Shown here in pieces: positions 27,001 to 33,822 of a DNA stretch of 38,761 bases (position 1 is the first letter of the stretch; each line of letters begins with the position of its first letter). The DNA is from an uncultured Bacteroidota bacterium (GTDB lineage Bacteria > Bacteroidota > Bacteroidia > Chitinophagales > LD1): the NCBI GenBank assembly GCA_903917755.1, contig CAIXBT010000006.1, positions 1 to 38,761 on the forward strand, read 5' to 3'. Made by a program: the position numbers and the translations under genes. The notes under the pieces were generated by a model. It saw nothing but the letters and a program-made list of their open reading frames with translations. It ran no database searches and had not been told where the DNA came from.

Positions 27001-28049
27001 TTGATAGAATCGTTTGTAACCATAGAATCAAGCACAGCACCGGTCACAGGGTTGCTCACAATCACCGTGAGCGGTGCAGGCATGTATGTCAAATTCACAT
27101 TGGTCTGGCTTGAATCGCCCAACACGAAAAAGGTAGCCAGATATTTCAGCTGGCAGGAATCCGTAAGGGTCAGGGCATTAAAATTATGCAGCACATTGAA
27201 GCTCGCCACAGTATTGGGCACATATACGCTTCTGCCACAAGCATCGGTAATGGTTACGTTGATATAGTCTCCGTAGCTCACACCACTCACATACTCAATG
27301 ATCTGAGGATTCGATCCTGCAGCTACCATATTGGTGATGGTATGTGAATAAGTGCCGTTATGAGTTTGTATCTTGATCGTATATGGCGCAAAGTAGTTTG
27401 CATTGAGCACATTGAGCACAATATTCAGACGCACAGAGTCACAAGGGTAGATGCCGTTAGTGATATTCGCTACACTAAATGAATCATTAGGCGCAGCCAG
27501 TGTGACGCTGTATGTATCGAAATTTCCGCAGGAATCGTACTGTCGAAGCGTATATGTGCCAGCGGGAAGATTTGGAAAACTATCTGAAGCCTGAGTGGTG
27601 CTCACATGTGTGGTTGTATTGGTCAGCACCCAACTGAATGGCGGAGTACCGGCAGCTAGTGCATGGCCCACTATATAACCTGTAGAACTGCCTGGACAAA
27701 AAGGACTCTGAAAAGACGGGGTAAAACTCGGCGAAGTATAACTGCCCCCCACCGTAGCTGTGGTTCGCGCACTGTCATTCAGCAAGTCAGTGATCAATAT
27801 CTGATAGGTGCCGGGAGGCAAGCTGGCAAAAAGATTGCTGCTCTGCGGGGGGCGTGTATTAGGCCCGGCAGTAATAGAATAAAACATAGTACTGCCACTT
27901 CGCGCATATACCGTGGTGGTACCATTATTCGCACAAGTGCTCTTGGTAGTCCGCACCGAATCTATAGTGATAGCAGCATGACCATTCGCTGCCCCAATGA
28001 CTAAAAAGATCAACGCAAAAAACTTAATAACAGCAGCAGTTATTTTCAA
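21069..28049 (-). CDS. Giant secreted repeat protein, gliding-type T9SS sorting domain (2326 aa)
   Basis: Starts with TTG at 28049, giving the signal peptide MKITAAVIKFFALIFLVIGA. Residues about 30-745 are the same Ig/SprB-like N-terminal region as in the 1722-residue paralogue. About 748-1946 hold twelve 100-residue units of the ICPGQSLVFG...GCDSIVTLTL / YDSVSQTICAG...GCDSIHVLNL type. Four looser half-units follow (to about 2149, such as GFATITICQGQSATIGSHSY), then an Ig-like domain and a gliding-motility-associated C-terminal domain (about 2234-2326): FLIPTAFSPNGDNLNDIY ... IYDRWGQMVYD ... GWDGTYKNLKQPIGVYIYY. This is the type B T9SS signal used by large adhesins such as SprB. Export by the type IX system and a surface adhesin role are inferred. 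Cysteines come in regular pairs, suggesting a disulphide-stiffened rod. Confidence 0.88.
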   Translation of the reverse strand: MKITAAVIKFFALIFLVIGAANGHAAITIDSVRTTKSTCANNGTTTVYARSGSTMFYSITAGPNTRPPQSSNLFASLPPGTYQILITDLLNDSARTTATVGGSYTSPSFTPSFQSPFCPGSSTGYIVGHALAAGTPPFSWVLTNTTTHVSTTQASDSFPNLPAGTYTLRQYDSCGNFDTYSVTLAAPNDSFSVANITNGIYPCDSVRLNIVLNVLNANYFAPYTIKIQTHNGTYSHTITNMVAAGSNPQIIEYVSGVSYGDYINVTITDACGRSVYVPNTVASFNVLHNFNALTLTDSCQLKYLATFFVLGDSSQTNVNLTYMPAPLTVIVSNPVTGAVLDSMVTNDSINHFSQYAFSGAMTTGQTYNVKLSDACGHVFTATYVWPGTPPRSINQGIIAVTCMDSTACYQFLWQNTFFTVPTFELLSGPTQIGSTKPHYVYHDSIVYPQFHLGWGNTNGYRIQLTNLAAGTYHYRVYDSCGNSITDSFTITPQNLNSDHFTFNYVKGCPGQNTIALSYDNFSAGILTEPSTSINLPSAKDTIINLNYGTYILSLQYLQTTYSIGVNKNLPCQIIRDTITIPPYQSPRVSYATQIKCHGAVDVVFLPDSTTGVPPYKYEILSGPQTTGLQTSNNFSLTLPGTYVARISDSCGFANTFTFTVDTISFAQVVKVGSSCVGYSAYLNLEYSSYATYLWQLPGGGTYTGDSLLINPITTANFGIYHIRKIVSINGCRDTFYATYNFTGDTITQLHQSVCPGQSVVFAGITRILPGVYYDTIATTACDSIVALNLTIRGPIYDSVSQSICPGTHVTVGVHTYNTAGTYRDSFTTVAGCDSIHILNLTILPYKTGAVSTLICPGQSLVFGGIARTVAGVYYDTLTTAGCDSIVTLNLTIRGPLYDSVSQTICAGNSVSSGGHTYTATGIYRDTILTAGCDSIHVWNLQVTPYKRGAVATMICPGQSLVFGGITHTTAGAYNDTLPTTGCDSIVTLTLTIRGPLYDSVNQTICAGNSVTVGAHTYNTTGIHRDTILTGGCDSFHILNLTVLPYKRGTMATMICPGQSLVFGTNTLSLAGVYNDTLPTTGCDSIVTLTLSIRGPLYDSVSLSICPGTSVTIGVHTYNLAGLFRDTILTAGCDSIHVLNLTILPYKTGSVSTLICPGQSLVFGGIARTVAGVYYDTLATTGCDSIVTLNLTIRGPLYDSVSQTICAGQSVSSGGHTYNSTGIYRDTILMAGCDSIHVWNLQVTPYKRGTVATMICPGQSLVFGTNTLTLAGVYNDTLPTTGCDSIVTLTLTIRGPLYDSVNQTICAGNIVTVGAHTYNTTGIHRDTILTGGCDSFHILNLTVLPYKRGAVATMICPGQSLVFGANTLTLAGVYNDTLPTTGCDSIVTLTLTIRGPLYDSVSQSICPAQSVTVGTHTYNTTGLYYDTIPTAGCDSIHVLNLVVTNFKYGAFSQVICPGQSFVFGTNVLTQAGSYNDTLPTIGCDSIVTLTLTIRGPLYDSVSQNICPGQSVIVGVHTYSATGTYYDTISTAGCDSIHVLNLSVGSFTYGAISQVICPGQNFVFGSNVLTQAGVYHDSIPTSACDSIVTLTLSIRGPLYDSVSQSICPGTIVTVGAHSYNSTGIYYDTIPTAGCDSIHVLNLQVISNGRSSTSQIICPGQSFVFGANVLTQAGVYYDTIPTTGCDSIVTLTLSIRGPLYDSVSQNICPGQSVIVGVHTYNTTGIYYDTIPTAGCDSIHVLNLVMGSFTYSAVSQLICPGQSFVFGGATLTQAGTYYDTIPTAACDSIVTLTLSIRGPLYDSVVQNICPGQSVTVGIHSYGTAGIYYDTIPTAGCDSIHVLNLTVGSFTYGAVSQVICPGQSFVFGSNVLTQAGVYYDSIPTAACDSIVVLTLSIRGPLYDSVTQIICPGAVVTVGAHNYSTAGIYRDTIPTAGCDSIHVLNLRIGPYLQGFATITICQGQSATIGSHSYSVSGSYADTVIVPGGCDSIITTQLNVISPAPQTVNINGICTVVYGGQLYTSDATILDTLHSAMGCDSIFRATQIHISPMVDSVINHSACIYSGQSYVIAGQTRTAPGVYSDTIRTLLGGCDSIISNTHLQVISPLHTHQHVDSCYSATIGGVTYTKDTVIRDTILSSCGLDSIIWVDSVHLYKPSIIVISSTQLPVVSGNPVKLSISPTGNYYNILWSPDSAISNIYSASTIVSPSENTIYYVTAEDINHCPVSAEILITVTGADLPDFLIPTAFSPNGDNLNDIYRPILKNGLVEVLSFQIYDRWGQMVYDYEGSGTIGWDGTYKNLKQPIGVYIYYITVKGSIGNVLKQSGNVTLIR
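22210..25810 (-). repeat. Twelve tandem 300-bp coding units
   Basis: Matching positions recur at 22381, 22681, 22981, 23281, 23581, 23881, 24181, 24481, 24781, 25081 and 25381 in exact 300-base steps, with a last one near 25681 shifted by three bases. The unit is homologous to that of the neighbouring gene. Confidence 0.9.
23715..25515 (-). repeat. 900-bp higher-order duplication inside the repeat array
   Basis: Units 2-4 (about 24615-25515) and units 5-7 (about 23715-24615) match each other better than they match other units. Marker residues recur in the same order in both blocks: GGIARTVAGVYYD, SSGGHTY, DSIHVWNLQVTPYKRG and TGIHRDTILTGGCDSFHILN. This shows a three-unit block duplication. 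Confidence 0.75.
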
Positions 28050-28085
28050 ATATAAAAAACTTTAGATGGATTGTTAGATGTTAGC

Positions 28086-28116
28086 ACAATATACATTTTT
28101 GTTTTTTGATATTCCA
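28086..28116 (-). promoter_or_regulatory. Upstream element shared by the twin repeat genes (copy 2)
   Basis: Matches 20987-21017 in 30 of 31 bases and ends 36 bases before the TTG start of the 2326-codon gene. A TTG just upstream of this copy (minus strand) stands about 21 bases before TATATTG, a spacing near that of Bacteroidota -33 and -7 boxes. Confidence 0.65.
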
Positions 28117-28189
28117 ATTAAATACTAATACTTTTATACAAATAAAATTTGTATAAACGGTTTCTAATCTTTCTTTTTTATTGGTGGCG

Positions 28190-28206
28190 TTAACTTTAAC
28201 TTAACA
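28190..28206 (+). promoter_or_regulatory. TTAAC direct repeats upstream of the response regulator, candidate operator
   Basis: TTAAC occurs at 28190, 28196 and 28201; the first and third are 11 bases apart, one helical turn, the usual layout of OmpR/PhoB-family binding sites. The cluster overlaps the -33 position of the candidate promoter at 28216-28223, so the regulator may act on its own gene. Confidence 0.35.
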
Positions 28207-28215
28207 TTCCGAAGA

Positions 28216-28223
28216 TACCTTTG
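28216..28223 (+). promoter_or_regulatory. Candidate -7 box (TACCTTTG) for the response regulator
   Basis: An exact TAnnTTTG match 17 bases before the ATG at 28241, the position expected for a Bacteroidota promoter with a short leader. Confidence 0.5.
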
Positions 28224-28240
28224 CACTAAATTATTGCAGC

Positions 28241-28921
28241 ATGGAAATGAATGATTTCAAAATACTACTCGTCGATGATGAGCAGGATGTACTGGAGTTT
28301 ATGAAATACAATCTGGAGAAGGAAGGTTTCTGGGTATACACTGCTACCAACGGTGCTGATGGCATTCAGTTGGCAAAAAAAATAAAACCGCATCTCATTG
28401 TGCTCGATCTCATGATGCCCGTGAAGGACGGTATCACGACCTGCCGCGAACTTCGGGCAATGGAAGAATTCAAACACACACTCATAACATTTCTTACCGC
28501 TCGTGATGAGGATTATTCTCAGATAGCCGGATTCGAATCGGGTGCAGATGACTATATCACCAAACCTATCAAACCAAAAGTTTTCATCAGCCGTATCAAT
28601 GCATTGTTTCGCAGGCTCGAAGAAAAAAGCACTTCCAATAATATCAAGATCGGCAATATCGAGATCGATAAGGAAAAATATATTGTGATCAAAGACGGCA
28701 AAGAGATCACATTGCCTCGCAAAGAATTCGAACTCCTTGGTCTGCTTGTTTCTAAACCCGGCCGCGTATTCAAACGGGAAGAGATCCTGAATAAAGTATG
28801 GGGAAATGACACCATAGTAGGCGACAGGACCATAGACGTACATATCCGCAAACTACGTGAGAAGATCGGCGAAGAACTTTTCAAAACCATAAAAGGTATC
28901 GGATACAAATTTGACGCCTGA
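28241..28921 (+). CDS. OmpR/PhoB-family response regulator
   Basis: 226 residues: a receiver domain (about 5-120) with the acidic pair Asp12-Asp13 (LLVDDEQ), phospho-acceptor Asp56 (IVLDLMMPVKDG), switch Thr86 (FLTARDE) and Lys108 (YITKPIKP), then a winged-helix DNA-binding domain (about 135-226) with LPRKEFELLGLLVSKPGRVF, the recognition-helix region VGDRTIDVHIRKLREKIG and the wing FKTIKGIGYKF. All phosphorelay residues are present. No histidine kinase gene is next to it, so it is an orphan within this window; in many Bacteroidota the related PhoB-like regulator lies next to a kinase, which may have moved. An in-frame ATG three codons later is also possible. It is divergent from the 2326-codon gene with 191 bases between. 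Confidence 0.92.
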   Translation: MEMNDFKILLVDDEQDVLEFMKYNLEKEGFWVYTATNGADGIQLAKKIKPHLIVLDLMMPVKDGITTCRELRAMEEFKHTLITFLTARDEDYSQIAGFESGADDYITKPIKPKVFISRINALFRRLEEKSTSNNIKIGNIEIDKEKYIVIKDGKEITLPRKEFELLGLLVSKPGRVFKREEILNKVWGNDTIVGDRTIDVHIRKLREKIGEELFKTIKGIGYKFDA

Positions 28922-28931
28922 GACCATAGAT

Positions 28932-29783
28932 CTATTTCGTCTCGACTCCCATTGAGTATATTTTGACCGTGGCATCTCCCTCCTTAGGGATCAGTTTCCC
29001 TTCGCCCTGACGCTTATTGGCTTTCCATGTCCCGACGAAAGTATCTCCGTCTGCCCAGTGAAATTTCCCTTTGCCATCCATGAGGCCGTTCGCAAATTCA
29101 CCCTCATACACATCTCCATTCGCATAATAGAAAATGCCTGCTCCGCTCCGTTTATTATTGATAAACTGACCGACATATTTGTCGCCGTTCACGAAATACA
29201 TGATGCCTGAACCGATCTTAATATCATCGGCGAAAGTTCCCTCATATATCTTGCCGTCTCTGTAATAATATTTGCCCGATCCGTTCTTTTTGCCATTCAG
29301 AAAATCCCCTTCATAGCGCTCACCATTAGCATAATGACATTGCCCTCTGCCCGTCACCTGCCCGTTCTGGACAGTACCTGCATATTCATCGCCGTTAGCA
29401 TATCTATATGTGCCGGGGCCATTCATCAGGTCATTTACAAACTCACCTGTATAGATATCTCCGTTAGCGAAATAATAAATCCCTTTTCCGTTACGCTGAT
29501 CGTCCTTCCAGTTACCATCATATCGGTCTCCGTTCGGAAACACCGCTTTGCCAAATCCATCGCGCATATTGCTTGCCCAATTTCCTTTATAGCTTTCACC
29601 GCCATCCAGCAGCGCATAGCCGAAACCCGTCCTCATGCCGCTGGCATCATGGGCGCCATCATAAGTACCGTTGATATATTTATAATTGGGTCCTGTCCTT
29701 TTAGGTGGATCTGCGGAATTTTCCTGTGCCTGTGCACTCAGACAGAGAATTATTGTGTAGAAGAATATTATTAAGGGTTTCAT
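28932..29783 (-). CDS. Secreted MORN-repeat protein
   Basis: I take the ATG at 29783, which gives the signal peptide MKPLIIFFYTIILCLSAQAQ; a GTG seven codons earlier is less likely. The 283-residue protein has about nine MORN repeats of 23 residues from about position 45 to 270, recognisable as YxGxWxxxxRxGxGxxxxxNGDxY (for example SYKGNWASNMRDGFGKAVF, YTGEFVNDLMNGPGTYRYAN and YEGEFANGLMDGKGKFHWAD). MORN repeats form elongated beta-hairpin rods that bind proteins or lipids. Bacteroidota secrete many such proteins with unknown roles. It is convergent with the response regulator gene (ten bases between) and divergent from the flippase. Confidence 0.85.
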   Translation of the reverse strand: MKPLIIFFYTIILCLSAQAQENSADPPKRTGPNYKYINGTYDGAHDASGMRTGFGYALLDGGESYKGNWASNMRDGFGKAVFPNGDRYDGNWKDDQRNGKGIYYFANGDIYTGEFVNDLMNGPGTYRYANGDEYAGTVQNGQVTGRGQCHYANGERYEGDFLNGKKNGSGKYYYRDGKIYEGTFADDIKIGSGIMYFVNGDKYVGQFINNKRSGAGIFYYANGDVYEGEFANGLMDGKGKFHWADGDTFVGTWKANKRQGEGKLIPKEGDATVKIYSMGVETK

Positions 29784-29900
29784 CACATTCGATATAAAAT
29801 TCACAAACGGGAAACCGACCGAAAATCAGCTTGTTTTCAAAACCTGAACAAGACGGCATAATTTCCCCATATTTGTTTACGAAAAAAATCCGATTAAGTT

Positions 29901-31376
29901 TTGAATCCCCTTAAAAAATTAGCCTCCCAGACTGCCATATATGGCGTGAGCAGCATAGTGGGCCGTTTTCTCAATTACCTGCTGGTCCCGATCTATACCC
30001 GTGTCTTTGACCGGGCAGAATTTGGCGAAGTATCTGAGTTTTATGCATATACGGGCTTTTTGACGGTGCTGCTGACCTTTGGTATGGAAACGGGCTATTT
30101 CAGGTTTAGCAAGTCTGAAGACGAAAATCGCACTTATTCGACCACTCTTATTTTTCTTTCTGCCATATCACTTTTATTTGGCGCTTTGGCATTTTTGCTT
30201 TCGCCCAAGCTCGGCAGCGTCCTTCATTATAGCGATCATTTGGAATATTTCGGCTGGTTCGGGCTCATACTCGCATTTGATACCATTGGAGCCATTCCAT
30301 TCGCGCGTCTGCGAAACGAAAACAAAGCCACACACTTCGCTGGTGTCAAGATCATTGAGATCATGGTCAATATCGGCCTGAATATCTTTTTCATAGTGAT
30401 CTGCAGAAGTGCTTTTGACAAAAATCCCGACTCTTTTTTCGGCAAATTTTATAGTCCGGCCATCGGTGTGGGCTATGTATTTATAGCCAATCTGGCGGCC
30501 AGCGCAGTCAAGCTATTGCTGCTGTCGCCGCAGCTCAGGGGTATGGCTTATGGTTTTGACAGCGTCATTTTTCGAAAGATATTATCATACTCACTGCCCA
30601 TGGTCATCATCGGGCTGGCGGGTGTGACCAATGAGATGCTCGACCGGGCCATGTTGCCGCATTATCTCAGCGGTACTGTGCTTGAAAACCGTGAACAGAC
30701 AGGCATCTATGGCGGCTGCTATAAAATGAGCATACTCATGTCTCTGTTCATACAGGCATTTAGATTTGCGGCAGAGCCCTTTTTCTTCGCTCATGCAGCC
30801 AAAGACGGTTCTCGCAAGACCATTTCTGATGTGATGACATGGTTCGTTATCTTCTGTTGTTTCATCTTTCTAATGGTGACTTTGTATATGGATCTCTTTG
30901 CGCGATTCATCGGAGAGAACTTCCGTGTGGGACTGCCGATAGTACCTATCCTGCTCTTGGCCAATCTCTTCCTCGGGGTCTATGTCAATCTCTCCGCCTG
31001 GTACAAACTGACCGATCGCACCATGATGGGCGCATATGTCTCGATAGGCGGAGCTGTGGTCACTATCATTTTAAACATACTCTGGATACCGACCATGGGC
31101 TATATGGGTTCGGCATGGGCCACACTGATATGCTACGGGCTTATGGCGCTGGTATCATACATACTCGGTCAGAAATATTATCCAGTGCCCTACGAAACGC
31201 TAAAGGTCTGCGCATATATAGGGCTCGTGGTCATTCTCTATGAGATCTTCGCCCACTCTACTGAGGGCCTGACACATACGGTCAGGTATCTATCTGCCTC
31301 AATATTCATGTTGCTGTTTGTAGCATTTGTTTATATCACAGATGGCAAGAGACTTCCTAAGCTGCTGAAAGGGTAA
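29901..31376 (+). CDS. Wzx/MATE-like polysaccharide flippase
   Basis: 491 residues, almost entirely membrane-embedded with about 14 hydrophobic segments, of the polysaccharide-biosynthesis flippase family that moves lipid-linked sugars across the inner membrane. The start is TTG at 29901: MNPLKKLASQTAIYGVSSIVGRF is the standard N-terminus and the next Met is 60 residues later. Other family marks are YLLVPIYTRVFDRAEFGEVSEFYAY, FAKIIEIMVNIGLN-like helices and the C-terminal PTMGYMGSAWATLICYG. It heads a plus-strand series with dut (77 bases later), rfaE2 and a DUF3078 protein, a gene order frequent in Bacteroidota. The sugar it moves (O-antigen, capsule or peptidoglycan precursor) cannot be told. 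Confidence 0.88.
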   Translation: MNPLKKLASQTAIYGVSSIVGRFLNYLLVPIYTRVFDRAEFGEVSEFYAYTGFLTVLLTFGMETGYFRFSKSEDENRTYSTTLIFLSAISLLFGALAFLLSPKLGSVLHYSDHLEYFGWFGLILAFDTIGAIPFARLRNENKATHFAGVKIIEIMVNIGLNIFFIVICRSAFDKNPDSFFGKFYSPAIGVGYVFIANLAASAVKLLLLSPQLRGMAYGFDSVIFRKILSYSLPMVIIGLAGVTNEMLDRAMLPHYLSGTVLENREQTGIYGGCYKMSILMSLFIQAFRFAAEPFFFAHAAKDGSRKTISDVMTWFVIFCCFIFLMVTLYMDLFARFIGENFRVGLPIVPILLLANLFLGVYVNLSAWYKLTDRTMMGAYVSIGGAVVTIILNILWIPTMGYMGSAWATLICYGLMALVSYILGQKYYPVPYETLKVCAYIGLVVILYEIFAHSTEGLTHTVRYLSASIFMLLFVAFVYITDGKRLPKLLKG

Positions 31377-31453
31377 TTATAACTATTGGCCCCTATTATC
31401 AAGTGCTCTTATGATTACTTTCCCGCTTCTGCTAAAGTTATATATTTGCTACC

Positions 31454-31885
31454 ATGCAGATCCGTATCATCAATCAATCTAACAATCCCCTGCCTGCCTA
31501 TGAGACAGCAGGTTCAGCAGGTATGGACATCAGGGCCTATATAGAGGTAGATACCATACTGAAACCTATGGAGCGAAAACTGATACCTACGGGTTTGTAC
31601 ATTGAGCTGCCGGATGGGTATGAAGCGCAACTCAGACCTCGGAGTGGTATGGCATTCAAGTATGGCCTCACACTGCCCAACACACCCGCCACGATAGACA
31701 GCGACTATCGCGGTGAAATAAAAGTAGCGGTGATCAATCTCTCGGATGTTGAATTTACGATACGTAGCGGTGACCGCATAGCACAGATGGTCATTGCAAA
31801 ATATGAAAAGGCAACGTGGTCTCTCACTGATTCCCTCACCGAAACCCAAAGAGGAGAAGGAGGCTTCGGACACACTGGAATATGA
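31454..31885 (+). CDS. dut: dUTP diphosphatase
   Basis: Hydrolyses dUTP to dUMP and pyrophosphate, keeping uracil out of DNA and supplying dUMP for thymidylate synthesis. The 143 residues contain all five motifs of the trimeric enzyme: AGSAGMDIRA (motif 1), LRPRSGMAFKYG (2), PATIDSDYRGEIKVAVIN (3, with the catalytic Asp), SGDRIAQMVIAKY (4) and RGEGGFGHTGI (5, the glycine-rich C-terminal arm). Length is normal. It lies within the flippase-rfaE2 run and may share their transcript. TATATTTG at 31441-31448 fits a -7 box but would give almost no leader. Confidence 0.95.
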   Translation: MQIRIINQSNNPLPAYETAGSAGMDIRAYIEVDTILKPMERKLIPTGLYIELPDGYEAQLRPRSGMAFKYGLTLPNTPATIDSDYRGEIKVAVINLSDVEFTIRSGDRIAQMVIAKYEKATWSLTDSLTETQRGEGGFGHTGI

Positions 31886-31990
31886 AAGTGTTAAACAACG
31901 TCCCTCGTCTCTTGCCCTCGCTCCTTGTTTGATACCAAATTTTCCGTTCTTTCGTTTCTAATTAATACCCTAATAAACAGACTTTAAGCT

Positions 31991-32479
31991 TTGAATATTC
32001 ATCCTGATATAGCCTATAAGATAGTCGATATGCCGACCCTTCAGTCTCGTCTGCACCACTGGCGGGCAGTGGGTAGCCGCATCGTTTTCACAAACGGCTG
32101 CTTTGATATTCTTCATAAGGGACATGTAGAGCTACTGGCACGATGCAGAGATTTCGGCGACCATGTAATACTCGGGCTCAACTCTGATGCTTCGGTCAGG
32201 CGTATCAAAGGTTCGCTACGCCCCATCAATGATCAACTCTCCCGAGCAGCAGTTTTGGCCGGACTTAGTTTCGTAGATGCCATCATCATATTTGAAGAAG
32301 ATACTCCTCTCGAACTTATCACACAGATCCAACCCGATGTGCTGGTCAAGGGCGGCGACTATAAGATATCAGAAATAGTCGGTGCTGATATAGTGAAACA
32401 AAAGGGTGGAGAGGTCAGGATCATACCATTGGTCGAGGGCTATAGTACCACATCAATCATCGGAAAGACAATTCTTTAA
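31991..32479 (+). CDS. rfaE2: Heptose 1-phosphate adenylyltransferase (RfaE2/HldE C-terminal type)
   Basis: A 162-residue nucleotidyltransferase of the cytidylyltransferase fold. It carries VFTNGCFDILHKGHVELLA (about 31-49, with the HxGH-type nucleotide site), the GLNSDASVRRIKG strand, the NDQLSRAAVLAGLSFVD helix, PDVLVKGGDYK and the C-terminal GYSTTSII. This enzyme adds AMP to heptose 1-phosphate to make ADP-heptose for lipopolysaccharide core. The stand-alone form (no kinase half) is usual in Bacteroidota. The start used is TTG at 31991; an ATG at 32030 would drop 13 residues but still include the domain, so the start is uncertain. Confidence 0.88.
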   Translation: MNIHPDIAYKIVDMPTLQSRLHHWRAVGSRIVFTNGCFDILHKGHVELLARCRDFGDHVILGLNSDASVRRIKGSLRPINDQLSRAAVLAGLSFVDAIIIFEEDTPLELITQIQPDVLVKGGDYKISEIVGADIVKQKGGEVRIIPLVEGYSTTSIIGKTIL

Positions 32480-32583
32480 GCCGTCTTTCAGTCCTCACAT
32501 CGCCCATTACACTAATGTGTCTTTCGTTTTTTGGCATAATAATTGAATATTTGCACAAAAATTTCGAAACACAAATTCCATAT

Positions 32584-33717
32584 ATGAAAAATCTGATACT
32601 ATGCTTCGCGATCCTCGTATGCGCTGCATCAGCCTTCGGTCAGGCCAAAACGGACCTAAAAGATGCTCTGAAACCACAAGAGGTAAAAATCAATGATACA
32701 GCAGTCCACAACTGGAAATACGGTGGATTTTTAGGCGTCAACTTCGGACAGGTAGCACTCGTCAACTGGGCTGCCGGTGGCCAAAATTCAATATCCGTCC
32801 AGGCTAATGCGAACGGATTTCTGACTTATGAGAACAAGCATTTTCTGTGGGACAATCAGCTCAATTTCTCTCTGGGCGGCATTGCACAGGGCCGCATCCG
32901 TCAGCCGCATCCAGCCAATAAATATCCATTCAGAAAAAACGTGGATATACTTCAGGTCACATCGAGAATAGGATATATACTCGATCATAAAAAACATTGG
33001 ATGGCCACATTTCTGACGGATCTCAAGACAAACCTGCTCAACGGTTATGATTATTCGGGATATGATGCCGGTACAACATCTGACAGGCAACTCGTATCAA
33101 CACCTTTTTCGCCATCATATCTTTTGCTATCAGTAGGTGTCAACTATAAACCGGCTCCTTTCTTTTCTCTCTACGTATCACCTGCTACCGCCAAATTTGC
33201 AATAATGAATGGCAGTACGCTGCTGCCGCATGACTCCACCTCTTTCAGCAAAGTGGACCGTACCCGCTACGGACTTGACAACTATACTACTTTCCACGCA
33301 TCAGTCGGAGCCTATCTCAGAATGGATTTTCAGAAAGATATCTGGAAGAACATAAACCTCAAAACATCTCTGGAGCTCTTTCAAAACTATACAGACAAAC
33401 ATGTACTCGATGGTATCGTGCAGGGTGAGATCACTAACATTCAGAAACAATATCCTACTGCCGATGTATCAAATCTGCAGAACCATCTGTACTATGACAA
33501 CCGTGGCAATACATATGTAAACTGGCTGACCAATATCACATTCAAGGTCAATAAATTTATCACGGCCAGCCTGGAATGTCAATTGCTATATGACCATACT
33601 GCTGCCGTACCGCACTTGCTGCCAGACGGCTCTACTTATCTGGGCCGCGGCACACAGTTCAGAGAGGCTTTCACACTTGGGTTCGGATATAAATTCGACC
33701 AGAAGCCGAAGAAATAA
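32584..33717 (+). CDS. DUF3078 outer-membrane protein
   Basis: The ATG at 32584 gives 377 residues with a signal peptide MKNLILCFAILVCAASAFGQ; an ATG at 32515 would add 23 residues that spoil the signal, so it is rejected. The mature protein matches the DUF3078 family of Bacteroidota: WKYGGFLGVNFGQVALVNWAAGG (about 45-67) and a chain of beta strands through YENKHFLWDNQLNFSLGG, WMATFLTDLKT and the final FREAFTLGFGYKFDQ. It is expected to be an outer-membrane barrel; no function is established. It follows rfaE2 by 104 bases and converges on rodA. Confidence 0.82.
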   Translation: MKNLILCFAILVCAASAFGQAKTDLKDALKPQEVKINDTAVHNWKYGGFLGVNFGQVALVNWAAGGQNSISVQANANGFLTYENKHFLWDNQLNFSLGGIAQGRIRQPHPANKYPFRKNVDILQVTSRIGYILDHKKHWMATFLTDLKTNLLNGYDYSGYDAGTTSDRQLVSTPFSPSYLLLSVGVNYKPAPFFSLYVSPATAKFAIMNGSTLLPHDSTSFSKVDRTRYGLDNYTTFHASVGAYLRMDFQKDIWKNINLKTSLELFQNYTDKHVLDGIVQGEITNIQKQYPTADVSNLQNHLYYDNRGNTYVNWLTNITFKVNKFITASLECQLLYDHTAAVPHLLPDGSTYLGRGTQFREAFTLGFGYKFDQKPKK

Positions 33718-33822
33718 TCAAGCCTTTATAATATCAGCACCCCCAAATTGTTCCGTTTACGATTTGGAGATTTTTATTTAAAATATAAAAGGTTTGGAGG
33801 AGAGACCTGTCCGATGCCATTG

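Noticed and set aside
32515-32583. Upstream in-frame ATG extending the DUF3078 protein by 23 residues
   Set aside because: It would bury the signal peptide beginning at 32584, and the extension does not look like coding sequence.
33744-33785. Weak stem CCAAAT/ATTTGG followed by a T-rich stretch between the DUF3078 gene and rodA
   Set aside because: Only six base pairs with few G-C pairs and a 13-base loop; not enough to call a terminator.
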